DNA from: Anaerolineaceae bacterium
Lineage (GTDB): Bacteria > Chloroflexota > Anaerolineae > Anaerolineales > UBA11657
Length of the DNA stretch: 64,000 nt
Direction: 5' to 3'
Assembly (NCBI GenBank): GCA_003569365.1
Contig: BGOS01000003.1
Coordinates: forward strand, 128,315-192,314
Shown here: one piece after another, positions 53,471 through 62,409 of the stretch
How positions within the stretch are numbered: the first letter of the stretch is position 1
Layout of the letters: the number at the start of each line of letters is the position of its first letter
Program-made: the position numbers and the translations under genes
The notes under the pieces: model-generated
Seen by the model: only the letters and a program-made list of their open reading frames with translations
The model's database searches: none
What the model was told of the DNA's origin: nothing

Positions 53471-54747
53471 CTACCCGCCGGTTAAATAGTCTGCCGGGTC
53501 GACGTGTGTTTCGCGTTGCATAATTTCGAAGTGCAAGTGCGGACCGGTTGAGTTGCCCGTTGATCCGGAAATTCCCAGCAGGTCACCTTTGGCAACTGTT
53601 TGGCCGCAGCTGACGGCGATGCTATCCAGATGTGCGTACAGCGTCTGCCAGCCCTTGGCGTGGTCCAGAACGATGGTGTTGCCAAAGCCCCATTCCGTCC
53701 ATTGCGCGAGTGCCACGATACCGCCTTTGCTGGCGTAAACCGGAGTGTTATATGGTGCGGTTACATCATAGCCGCGGTGCCGGTTGCTGTACCCGTTTCC
53801 ACTGCGAGAGCTGTAGGTGGTGGGCCAGCCAAAGCCGCGGCTGCCGGGGTCAGCGGTAACGCCGGCCGGCAAGCAAGCGGGCGGCAGGGCAATTTCGGAG
53901 CGCTCCATGAGCAGCGGTATGGTCATTCCATTGAGTGACATGATCGAGAGAATATTTGTGCCCGAACGCAGTGCAAGACCCGCGAAGGATTCGCCGGGCT
54001 GCACTAAGTAAGGTATGCCCAGCGGTGCAGGAATTTTTAATTTCTGGCCTGGGCGCAGAGTGCTGTTGTTTCCGAGTTTGTTGAACCGGCGAAGAACGTA
54101 GGGCGGCAGGTTAAATTTTGCGGCAATTTGGTTGATTGCATCCAATGGCTGCACAATGTAAAGCCCGTTCGTGGCCGCAAGTTTCTCCCGCGCTGTCTGG
54201 GGTGTCTCGACCTTGGCAAGTTGGTCGGGTTGGATGATGACTGCCTGCGCGACAGGTTCGGCGGCGGTTGGGGCAGCCAGCCCGCCGAGGCAGCAGGTTG
54301 AGCAACCGCTGCTGGCGGCTCGGGTGCTGCTGCGGGTGGGCTGGAGGCTGCTATCGGTATTGCGAGCCGCATTCCATTTACTATCGTGGACCGGGTTAAG
54401 AAGTTGGCCTCCATTATTGCTTCCATAGTGGAACCGTAAATGTTTGCAAGCGCCATCAGCGTTTCACCGCGGGTGACGGTATGGATTGTGCCGGACAGGA
54501 TTGGGATGAGCAACACTTGTCCGGGAAACAGCGTTTGACTCTTTAGGTTGTTTGCGCCGTGGATTGCGAGCAGAGAAGTGCTGAAGCGCTCGACAATGCT
54601 TGTGAGGTTGTCTCCGGGTACAACTTTGTAAGGGATTGTTTCTGTGGCGTGTACCGGTGTGGGCGGGTTCACACCGAGAATTAGGGCGGCAAGCAGGGTA
54701 ATTTTTAGGGCGTGGGCGGCATGGCTGAGCAGTGTTCGGCGCAACAT
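53471..54747 (-). pseudogene. LysM-repeat / M23 metallopeptidase, frameshifted
   Basis: Two overlapping minus-strand frames form one secreted cell-wall peptidase of about 425 residues. The first (from ATG 54747) has a signal peptide (LLAALILGVNPPTPVHA) and LysM domains YKVVPGDNLTSIVERFS and HTVTRGETLMALANIYG; the second continues with LYIVQPLDAINQIAAKF and YLVQPGESFAGLALRSG, two more LysM units, then the M23 fold: HRGYDVTAPYNTPVYA (zinc His/Asp), YAHLDSIAVSCG and PHLHFEIM. The frames join if one G is added to a GGG run (CCC at 54281-54283 on the plus strand), giving A-S-A-G-L-A-A-P-T-A-A-E-P. It should cut peptidoglycan cross-bridges. A sequencing error is likely. Confidence 0.88.
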
Positions 54748-54808
54748 GGGCGTTACGAGTGCAAGGAGCGTGCCTGCACAGACTGGTAAACTGTGGGCGG
54801 AGAATCAA

Positions 54809-54892
54809 GTGCTGATCAGGTACATTTTTGCTTTTGTGGTGGTAAGTGCGGTTGTGGTTGGCTTGGGCTTGTTGCTGCAGCTCGCTTATTAG
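54809..54892 (+). CDS. Possible 27-residue membrane peptide
   Basis: A GTG-started frame encodes 27 residues, almost all hydrophobic (YIFAFVVVSAVVVGLGLLLQ), that would form one transmembrane helix. GGAGA lies 7 nt upstream. It sits in the divergent spacer between the M23 peptidase and the VTT-domain gene, with no other product predicted. Many small membrane peptides are real but evidence is limited to the ribosome binding site and composition. Confidence 0.3.
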   Translation: MLIRYIFAFVVVSAVVVGLGLLLQLAY

Positions 54893-54911
54893 GGCTTCGG
54901 CTGGTGCTGGC

Positions 54912-55493
54912 TCAGCGCAGGTAGGGCTGCAGCCACGCAAAGGACATGGCTCCTGCATAAGCGGTGAGGGTGGATTTGGCAATGTTGCCGGCCAAAGTAG
55001 CCGCGGTAAAGCGAGCCAGCGGCATTTTGATTATTCCGGCGGTGACCCCCGCAATATCAAAAAATGGATTCGGCACAAAAGCCAGAATGAAAACGATAAG
55101 AGTTGCGATTGATTGGCGGCCGCGCATCAGATTGAACATGCGTGCGTACGCCGGCCGGTCTTCAAGTAACGCACCTCCAGAGAAACCGGCAAGGTAGCCG
55201 CTTAGTTCCCCCAGAGTTGCGCCAGCGCCGGCAGCACATCCGACCAATGCCGGGTGCAGCAGGCTGCCCAAGGCGTAGGTATACACAAGGCCAGGCATGG
55301 GCAGCAGGACTGAGCTGCTGGCAAATGCGTTCACAATGAATGCGCTGGCGTAGCCAACTTGCTGCAAGGATTGAATACTGTCACGCAGCAGATAGATTGT
55401 GATTGAAAGCCCGCCCACTGCGAGCAGGCCTGCGAGGCGCAGCCACAATGCACCCGGCCGTAGTTTGGGAGTGGGAGGCTGCGGCTCTAACAT
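54912..55493 (-). CDS. VTT-domain (DedA/SNARE-associated) membrane protein
   Basis: A 193-residue TVP38/TMEM64-type protein with four to five membrane helices. VNAFASSSVLLPMPGLVYTYALGSLLHP is the characteristic re-entrant region, GAGATLGELSGYLAGFSGG the glycine-rich conserved segment, and FILAFVPNPFFDIAGVTAGIIKMPLARF the second, with the conserved N-P-F-F-D. Such proteins act in lipid scrambling or membrane homeostasis in several organisms; the role here is unknown. The GTG/ATG start at 55493 lies 6 nt from the stop of the giant gene on the same strand. Confidence 0.88.
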   Translation of the reverse strand: MLEPQPPTPKLRPGALWLRLAGLLAVGGLSITIYLLRDSIQSLQQVGYASAFIVNAFASSSVLLPMPGLVYTYALGSLLHPALVGCAAGAGATLGELSGYLAGFSGGALLEDRPAYARMFNLMRGRQSIATLIVFILAFVPNPFFDIAGVTAGIIKMPLARFTAATLAGNIAKSTLTAYAGAMSFAWLQPYLR

Positions 55494-55499
55494 TGTTGG

Positions 55500-58400
55500 C
55501 TATGCGGGTGGGAGTTGGGCAATCAGGGCGCGCACGGCGTCCAGTTGGTTTTGGGCGGCATGGCGCAGGGCGCGTTTTGCAAAGTCCCGCGCAGCAGGCT
55601 CGTCTGCAGTGCTGTGGGCCGCCACTGCAAGCAGTAAAAGAACATCGGCGCGCTGCGGGCCGTTGTTTGTGTAACCCAAGGCGCGCTGGCCCTGCGCCTG
55701 TGCCTCGGGGAAGTTTTTGGAAGCCAGCGCAACTTGCGCGGAGTTTTGGGCAGCGCTGAAGAGCTTGCCGCGCAGCGTGGCACGCAGTGCGGCAGCGGTG
55801 TTGGTCTCACTGGCAGAGAAGTATGGGGTGCCTTGATTGAGGAAATCGATTGCCCGGTTGATCAGCGGCTCTTCGGTGGAAACGGAAAGAGCTGTGGCTG
55901 CCTGCAGCGCTGCAGCGGCGCGCGCCGGCGCATCGGGCGCAATTGCAATTGCGCTGGCAAAGTCGTTGGCGGCTAATGTTAAATCTGACGCGGCGGAAAG
56001 TCTGGCTGCGCCCAGCAGTTTCTCGTGCGCAGTAGTGCGCAGTTGTAGCAGTTCAACCCGGAGCGCTGTTGATTGGCCGGCGGGGGAGATTGCAATTGCA
56101 GCCGTGAGTGCACCTTCAGCTGCAAAATAATTACCGGCTGCAATTGCGGACTTTGCGTCAGTTTGGAGCGCGCTAACTGTTGCTTCTGCTGCCGGTGTTG
56201 GCACGGGATCGGTGACGGGTTCTGCGCCCAGCTTGCTGAGAATCGAATTGAGCGTGCCTGTAGCTGCTGATATGTGCGCTTGGTACTGGGCTGCTTCTGC
56301 AGCGGGTGTGCTGCGCACAGCTTGCGTCCAATAACCGATTGCGCTGCGCAGGCTGGCTTCTGAGCCTGCAGTTTCGGCGAGCTGCGCAAGCTGCGCGAGC
56401 AGGCGCACTTGCTGGTTTGTGGTGGTTGCGGCGCCAAGCGCTGTGGCTAACAATTGTGCCGCAAGCGCCGGTTGGTTGGCGGCGCTGAATGCGCTAGCGG
56501 CCCTGATGCGCCCGTCTACTAAGTCGCCACAGAGAGAGTCGCGGTTCGCTGTCAGTGCTTGAACATCATTTGCCGGGACTAATTGCAGCGCGGTCTTTAT
56601 GTCGGCGCACGTTGCGCTGGCTGCGACGCCGTCATTTTTATCCGGGACGGGCAGCGCAAGCATCTTGTAAATGATTGCGCGTTGCTTGCGGTCAGTGGCA
56701 TGGGCGAGCGCCTTCTGGAGGTCAGCGCGGGCTGCGTCCCATTCGCCAGCTTGTTGGTGCTTTGCGGCTGATTGCTCGAGCGCTGTGCGCAAGCTGGTAT
56801 GAAGATTTTCTTGCAGTGCGTCGACGGCACTTTGCTGTGTGGTGTCGGCGTAGGTACGCGCTTGATCGATTGAAGTTTGAGCAGATTCCAGCCACCGGAT
56901 GACAGGTTGCTGCATTAGGAAACTTGCCAGTGTGAGGTAATGCTCTGACCGGGCTGAGCCCGTTTCTGCTAAATCCGCCAGGTTGGAATATGCGCGCGAC
57001 ACTAACTCCGGATCTGCAGCTGCAGTGGCGCTTGAGGCCAGTGTGGTCCAGGCGGTTCGTTGCGCGTCGGGCGATGCATCGGCGGCAAAAGGCGTGTCAG
57101 GACTTGCGCCAAGCTGGGCCGCAATGGCGGCACGCTGGGCGGTGATGGATGCAATGCGTGTTTGGAGTGGCGCAAGTTCTGAGGTGTCGGCGAATTTGAG
57201 CGCGCTGGATGCTTCTTGGAGTCCGGCTGTGACTGACGCGAAATCTTTGCGCTGCGAGAGCGCGGTGGCCAGAAGCAACTTGATGCGCACCCGCTCAGAG
57301 CGGTAGGGTGAAAGCTCCAGCGCGCGTTGGTAGGCCACGGATGCTGCTTCTGCATCTCCATCTGCAAGGTTGCGTTCGGCTTGGGCAATACTGAGAGCTA
57401 CATATTTGATGCGGATACTTTCGATCAGCGTAACGACTTCCGGTCGCTGATCGCCGGCTGCTGTTAGAAGTGCGGAGTTGGCCCACGTCCAGGCGCGCGC
57501 CGTGTTTTCCGGTTGGTTAGTGTTGAGCGAAATTGTGGCGCGTGTCAGGTTGAGGCGCGCAGCGGCTGGTCCGCTCAAGGCAGTGCCCAGCGTATCACTA
57601 AGCAGGACAATTGCGTCAGCAGTGAAACCTTGCTCAGCGAGGGTTTCGGCGGTTTTGATCACTGCGCTTGCGAGGCGCTCCGAGTAGTCTCGCCGCAGCT
57701 TGTGCACGCTGGCGCGGGCACCAGTTGTGGAAGTGGCAAGTGCCGCATCAAGTTCGCCGAGTGCGAGCCGCAGGCTTTGTATATCTCCTGTGGCTGCGTG
57801 CAAGGCGGCCATTTTTATGTAGAGCGCTGCCCGGTCCTCGGCGGACGGCGCAAGCGAGACGGCCGTGGCAAGTTGTTCGATGGCGAGCTGCGGTGCAGGA
57901 TTTGTTGCGAGCTGGTCGGCAAGAGCGGTTAACTGTAAGTAGCGGGGCGCCGTGCTGCGGGTTGCGTAGGTGGCATGGTTGCCGGCCTGTTCGGGTGGCA
58001 CGGGCTGCCCCTGAGCCGTAAGGTCCCGCGTCCATTTTGATTGCTGAATGAGTATCTGTGGTTGGAGCGCAATGGGCGCAAGCAACCACGCTTGTTCTAG
58101 TTCGGCAACAGCGGCGGTTAATGCGGGCGCGCTGTTCGGGCCGGCAACTGCAGTTGCGACGAGTTGTTTGAGTTGCGTCTGTTGTGGCTCACCGGCGCTG
58201 AAGGCGAGCGCAGCGCGGAAGGTGGTTTCGGCCGCGGTGAAGTTGCCGGCTGCGAGTTGGGTTTCTCCTGCTGTCCGCTCGCGTTCCATGATTTGTTGCC
58301 GCACTTGGTCCCGCTTTTGTTGCAAGGAAGCTTGGTCGGTTTCGCTCGCAAATCTCAGGGCTTCTGCAAAACTTCCATCGGCTTCTTTTAGGTTGGCAGT

Positions 58401-61400
58401 GTCGGGAACAGCAAGGTACAGCGCAGCAAGGGATTGCAGTATGTCAACCCGCTGGCGCGCGGTTATTTCGAGGTTCAGGGTGGAGCGCAACCCTTCGATG
58501 GCGCTTTTGTTTTCTCCAGCTGCCAGTTGCGCGCTGGATTGGTTCTGCTGTGCGGTAAGCAGCCGCGCAGTGCAAGCCCGCCGCTCTTCGGTAAGGGTTT
58601 GGTATTCGCCGCCTTGCGCGTAGGTGAGAGCTTCGGAGTAATACGCGTATGCTTGTTGCAGCATGCTTAGGTCTTCAAATAGGTTGGCAGTGTCGGACAC
58701 GGCAAGGTGCAGCGCAGCAAGGGATCGCAGTATGTCAATGCGCTGGCTCGCACTTATTTCGAGGTTGAGGGTGGAGCGCAACCCTTCGATCGCGTTTTTG
58801 TTTTCTCCGGATGCCAGTTGCGCGCTGGATTGGTTCTGCTGTGCGGTGAGCAGCCGCGCAGTGAAAGCCCGCCGCTCTTCAGCAAGGGTTTCGTATTCGC
58901 CGCCTTGCGCGTAGGTGAGGGCCTCGGTGTAATACGTGTACGCTTGTTGCAGCAGGCTTAGGTCTTCAAACAAGCCATGGGTGCGTGCAAGAAAACGCGA
59001 AATCTTCAGGTGTTGTGGTGTGTCTGTGGCCATTTGGCTGGCACTGGCAAACTGCATGGCAGCAGCCTCGCGGTCTTGCGTCAGCAGGGCGCGGCCAAGC
59101 AGCAGTGTGTCTATAAGTTTTTGCTGAGGCACATCCGGTGTGCCGGTAGGGGCAAAGTCAAGCAGCACCTCTTCTTGGGCTGCGCTTGAGATCCCGATGA
59201 GCTCGTACTGCGAGACCATGGTGCTGCGGATGCCAGTGAGATCGGTGGCAGCCGGGGCAGCGGCCATGGCGCGGTGGTATGCCGCAATGGCAGCCAGCGG
59301 ATTGCCGGCCAGCCGGTTGGCGCGACCCAACGCCACAAGAATGGGAAATGAGGTGCGGACGAGTGCGCCGCGTTCGTAGAAATCCACCGCTGCGATGTAT
59401 TCGGCGTTGGCCTTAGCCGGGGTTGCCTCGGCGCGCTTCAAGTGCACGTCGCCAAGCAGCAAGTATGTGAGATCGTATTGGTCGTCGAGCGCGAGCGAGC
59501 GGAGCAGGCGGGTTTCGGCGCCGTCCAGATTGTTTAGCTGGCGCAGATCCAGCATGGCCCACTCATTCAGAGTGAGAACATTGTTAGGGCTGAGGGTTGA
59601 AGCGAGTGCGAAGTACTGGGCAGCCTCGGTTGCACGGGCGGTGCGTGTTGGCCCGGTAGGCGCGAGTTCCGCCCAGTGTGCCAGCAGGCGGGCAAGGCCC
59701 GTCGTTGCATCCGGGTGAAGCGGCTCTAAGGTCTGCGCTTGTTTGTACAAACTCATGGCGCGCTGGATCGCTGCCGTTTGCGCGGGTTCGTCGGTTAATT
59801 TGCGCGATTGTTCCAGCAAGGTGTTGCCGAGGTAGAGCGGATAGTATGGTTCCCGCGGGGCTAAAGCAATTGCTTCTTCCAAGAGCCGGATTGTGACCGG
59901 GTATTGAGCGTTGGATTGAAATGGCAAAGCGACGTGATGAAAGGTGTCCGCGAATATCGGTGCGAAATTTGTGTTAGCGGCTGTGATGAAGGTGAGCAGC
60001 GCACCTGTGGCAAGCGCGGCCCAGCCGGCAGATTGAGGCGCCCGTGCTCGTGGGTTAGCGCTAGCTAGATACGGCAGCAGCAGGCAGGGCACAATAATCC
60101 AAACGGCGTAGTGCGTGAAGACGGCACCGATACTGCGTACGGTGCGGGCCGTGCCCTCCGGGTCATTTGCTGGAAAGCGTGCTGTGCTGGCAAGCTGTGA
60201 AACATGCAGCGCAGTGAAAATTAGGACGCTAGCGGCTGCGGTCCCCGCGATCTTCAGGAAGGTTGAAAGATTTAGATGCGCGTTGTCGGAAATTGCAAAT
60301 AGCAGCGAACCAACTAACCAGGTGCAGAGGATGAGGGCTGCGGTTGCCAAAGGCTGCATTGCTGAGGCTGTTGCGCTGCCACCAAATGAGCGCGCAAGAA
60401 TTGCGGCTGAGGTTTGGGCGCGTTCGGGATTCAAAACAAGTATGTAAGCCAGGGTGATCATTACCGCGGTTGGCATCAGCGCTTGCATAAGCCATGCGGG
60501 TGGGTCTGTGGCTGCGGTGGTGCCTGGCTTTGGGCGGGAGCGGGCGTCTTTCGCCTGCGGTTGCGCTGCTGTGGCATGGTCGGTTGGTTGTGTGATGCGC
60601 GGCAGAATTGCGGCGGAAGCCAGCAGTAGCCACAGCACAAGGCGCGTTGCACCGGTTGGAATGCCAAAGTGAAGTTCCACAAAGTGCGCCGTCAGTGCGC
60701 CAATGATGCCGGCACAAAGCAGTAGTGCGGGAAAATTCAGTGGAGCCCGATGATGTTCACCGCTGAAGAATGCAGCGCCGAGCAGATAAATTCCAGTGCC
60801 TGCCAGCATTCCCAATGGCAGACCAACGCCCACATAGTGGAGGCCGAGGACGCGTGCAGTGGCAACTGCGCCGCTGATGGCACCGCCTACAGCCAGGATC
60901 CAATACAAGCGCCGCAAGCTGACGTTTGGCAGCAGGCCGGCAATGCCATAGAGCCAGTAGATCGCGATCGCAAAGAGCAGCAGGTACGCAAACGCGCCCA
61001 GCAGGCCGCCAAAGACGAGCGCATCGAGGAATTCGTTATGGGAGCGGTCTGGCGCGGTGGGCGAGTAAGTGAGGACTATTGTGGTGCCCTCGCCCTGCTG
61101 GCTGATTGCGCGCCAGCGATCGAGCTGCGCAAACTCCGGCGGGAAGAATTGCTGGAAGACGAAAGTGAGCGTCTCGAGGCCATAGCCTACAAGCGGCCGA
61201 ACGGCGTTCCAGCGGTCAGTGCCGCCGTTCGTGAATGGGATGGGTGCGTGGGGCAGTACCGACTCGAGCACCCCTTGCCAGATGAGCACGCGCTGGCGTG
61301 TGCTGGCGGGGCTGTCGCGCGAGCCGTCCAGCAGGTGTCCGAGGCGGCCGAGGGTGGTGTCCGCGTCGCGCAGTGATTCGAGCGGGCCCTGCGGGATGTT

Positions 61401-62342
61401 GAGTGCCGCAACGAAGACAACAGCCGCAATGCCAGCAGCTGTGAGCGCGGCAACCCATCGGCGCTTGCCGGTCGCTATCAGCACCACAATCGCGCCCAGC
61501 AGAACTCCCGGTACGATCGCAAGCACTGGTCCGCGGCTGCCGGTGTACCAAAGCGCAAGCAGCTGCAGCGGTACACAGAGTGCGTAAATGGCGGCGCGCA
61601 GCCAGTGCGCGCTTGTGCGCGGCCGGATGGTCCGCAGGCCATGGCAGGCGTGAATGAATGCGGTAGCCGTCAGTGGAATGACCGGCACGAGGAAACCGCC
61701 AACAAAAATCGGGTTGCCGAGGGTGGATGTAATGCGTGTTTGCGTGAAGAACTGCTGCCACTGGTACGTGTCTAGGCCGAAGCGCTGCATGACGCCATAA
61801 AATGAGAGCGGCACGCTTATAAAGATTAGTGTGTCCAGCAGGCGCCACAGTTGGCGGGCGGTGCGAATTTGCGTATACGCTGCCAGCGCAAACATTGCGT
61901 ACGCGAGCAATGAGTACAAGCCTTGGGCGCGCGCATGAGATCCCCAGATGCTTTGCGTGGGTGAGATCGAAAATGCAGTACTGATAAGTGTGAACAGCAG
62001 ATACAGTGCGGCAACTGCGGGCAATGGGTTTGCTGCCAACCATGCGCGCAAGCTTGCGCCACTTGGGAATGAAAGTTTCGTGCGGAGCGGGTTCCAGCCG
62101 GAATCGATGGCGCGGGTTACCGCCAGTGCCGCAACCACCAGGGCCAGTGTGCGCACAAGCGCCAGCTTGTCGGGTTCAAAGATGCGGGTGGAGTGCGTGT
62201 TGAAGAAGAGCGTTGCAACTACCAGCGCAGCCAGCCAGCAGGCTTCCATCCCCGCGCTGCAGGCAGCTGCCAGCCGGGATGTGACCGGTAGCGCGATACG
62301 CGATGCCGCCGCAGCAGATGCCAGCGCAGAAGTTTTAGTCAT
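55500..62342 (-). CDS. Giant O-antigen-ligase-like membrane protein with long TPR region
   Basis: A 2,280-residue protein. Residues 1 to about 790 are membrane helices (about 14), with the Wzy/WaaL-type region near 250-480: HNEFLDALVFGGLLGAFAYLLLF, and a following GLHYVGVGLPLGMLAG. From about 800 on, dozens of TPR-like helix pairs follow (NNVLTLNEWAMLDLRQL, YDRGALVRTSFPILVALGRANRLAGNPLAAIAAYHRAM), probably outside or as a large scaffold. Two 97-residue units are duplicated at DNA level (58391-58972). Ligases of this type join polysaccharide to lipid carriers, but the very long TPR is unusual and may organise a protein complex. The stop is 6 nt from the VTT gene. Confidence 0.85.
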   Translation of the reverse strand: MTKTSALASAAAASRIALPVTSRLAAACSAGMEACWLAALVVATLFFNTHSTRIFEPDKLALVRTLALVVAALAVTRAIDSGWNPLRTKLSFPSGASLRAWLAANPLPAVAALYLLFTLISTAFSISPTQSIWGSHARAQGLYSLLAYAMFALAAYTQIRTARQLWRLLDTLIFISVPLSFYGVMQRFGLDTYQWQQFFTQTRITSTLGNPIFVGGFLVPVIPLTATAFIHACHGLRTIRPRTSAHWLRAAIYALCVPLQLLALWYTGSRGPVLAIVPGVLLGAIVVLIATGKRRWVAALTAAGIAAVVFVAALNIPQGPLESLRDADTTLGRLGHLLDGSRDSPASTRQRVLIWQGVLESVLPHAPIPFTNGGTDRWNAVRPLVGYGLETLTFVFQQFFPPEFAQLDRWRAISQQGEGTTIVLTYSPTAPDRSHNEFLDALVFGGLLGAFAYLLLFAIAIYWLYGIAGLLPNVSLRRLYWILAVGGAISGAVATARVLGLHYVGVGLPLGMLAGTGIYLLGAAFFSGEHHRAPLNFPALLLCAGIIGALTAHFVELHFGIPTGATRLVLWLLLASAAILPRITQPTDHATAAQPQAKDARSRPKPGTTAATDPPAWLMQALMPTAVMITLAYILVLNPERAQTSAAILARSFGGSATASAMQPLATAALILCTWLVGSLLFAISDNAHLNLSTFLKIAGTAAASVLIFTALHVSQLASTARFPANDPEGTARTVRSIGAVFTHYAVWIIVPCLLLPYLASANPRARAPQSAGWAALATGALLTFITAANTNFAPIFADTFHHVALPFQSNAQYPVTIRLLEEAIALAPREPYYPLYLGNTLLEQSRKLTDEPAQTAAIQRAMSLYKQAQTLEPLHPDATTGLARLLAHWAELAPTGPTRTARATEAAQYFALASTLSPNNVLTLNEWAMLDLRQLNNLDGAETRLLRSLALDDQYDLTYLLLGDVHLKRAEATPAKANAEYIAAVDFYERGALVRTSFPILVALGRANRLAGNPLAAIAAYHRAMAAAPAATDLTGIRSTMVSQYELIGISSAAQEEVLLDFAPTGTPDVPQQKLIDTLLLGRALLTQDREAAAMQFASASQMATDTPQHLKISRFLARTHGLFEDLSLLQQAYTYYTEALTYAQGGEYETLAEERRAFTARLLTAQQNQSSAQLASGENKNAIEGLRSTLNLEISASQRIDILRSLAALHLAVSDTANLFEDLSMLQQAYAYYSEALTYAQGGEYQTLTEERRACTARLLTAQQNQSSAQLAAGENKSAIEGLRSTLNLEITARQRVDILQSLAALYLAVPDTANLKEADGSFAEALRFASETDQASLQQKRDQVRQQIMERERTAGETQLAAGNFTAAETTFRAALAFSAGEPQQTQLKQLVATAVAGPNSAPALTAAVAELEQAWLLAPIALQPQILIQQSKWTRDLTAQGQPVPPEQAGNHATYATRSTAPRYLQLTALADQLATNPAPQLAIEQLATAVSLAPSAEDRAALYIKMAALHAATGDIQSLRLALGELDAALATSTTGARASVHKLRRDYSERLASAVIKTAETLAEQGFTADAIVLLSDTLGTALSGPAAARLNLTRATISLNTNQPENTARAWTWANSALLTAAGDQRPEVVTLIESIRIKYVALSIAQAERNLADGDAEAASVAYQRALELSPYRSERVRIKLLLATALSQRKDFASVTAGLQEASSALKFADTSELAPLQTRIASITAQRAAIAAQLGASPDTPFAADASPDAQRTAWTTLASSATAAADPELVSRAYSNLADLAETGSARSEHYLTLASFLMQQPVIRWLESAQTSIDQARTYADTTQQSAVDALQENLHTSLRTALEQSAAKHQQAGEWDAARADLQKALAHATDRKQRAIIYKMLALPVPDKNDGVAASATCADIKTALQLVPANDVQALTANRDSLCGDLVDGRIRAASAFSAANQPALAAQLLATALGAATTTNQQVRLLAQLAQLAETAGSEASLRSAIGYWTQAVRSTPAAEAAQYQAHISAATGTLNSILSKLGAEPVTDPVPTPAAEATVSALQTDAKSAIAAGNYFAAEGALTAAIAISPAGQSTALRVELLQLRTTAHEKLLGAARLSAASDLTLAANDFASAIAIAPDAPARAAAALQAATALSVSTEEPLINRAIDFLNQGTPYFSASETNTAAALRATLRGKLFSAAQNSAQVALASKNFPEAQAQGQRALGYTNNGPQRADVLLLLAVAAHSTADEPAARDFAKRALRHAAQNQLDAVRALIAQLPPA
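58391..58972 (-). repeat. 291-bp tandem duplication inside the giant gene
   Basis: Unit 58391-58681 is repeated as 58682-58972 with only scattered changes, an exact 291-bp period (97 codons). Each unit encodes two TPR-like hairpins containing TYAQGGEY and AIEGLRSTLNLEI. The low divergence points to a recent duplication, and the equal length keeps the frame open. Confidence 0.9.
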
Positions 62343-62409
62343 TGATCAGTTGCAGGTGAGCGCAGCAGGCTTGGGCAAGCAGGCAGATGTTCGCTTGGTC
62401 TGCGTCCAG

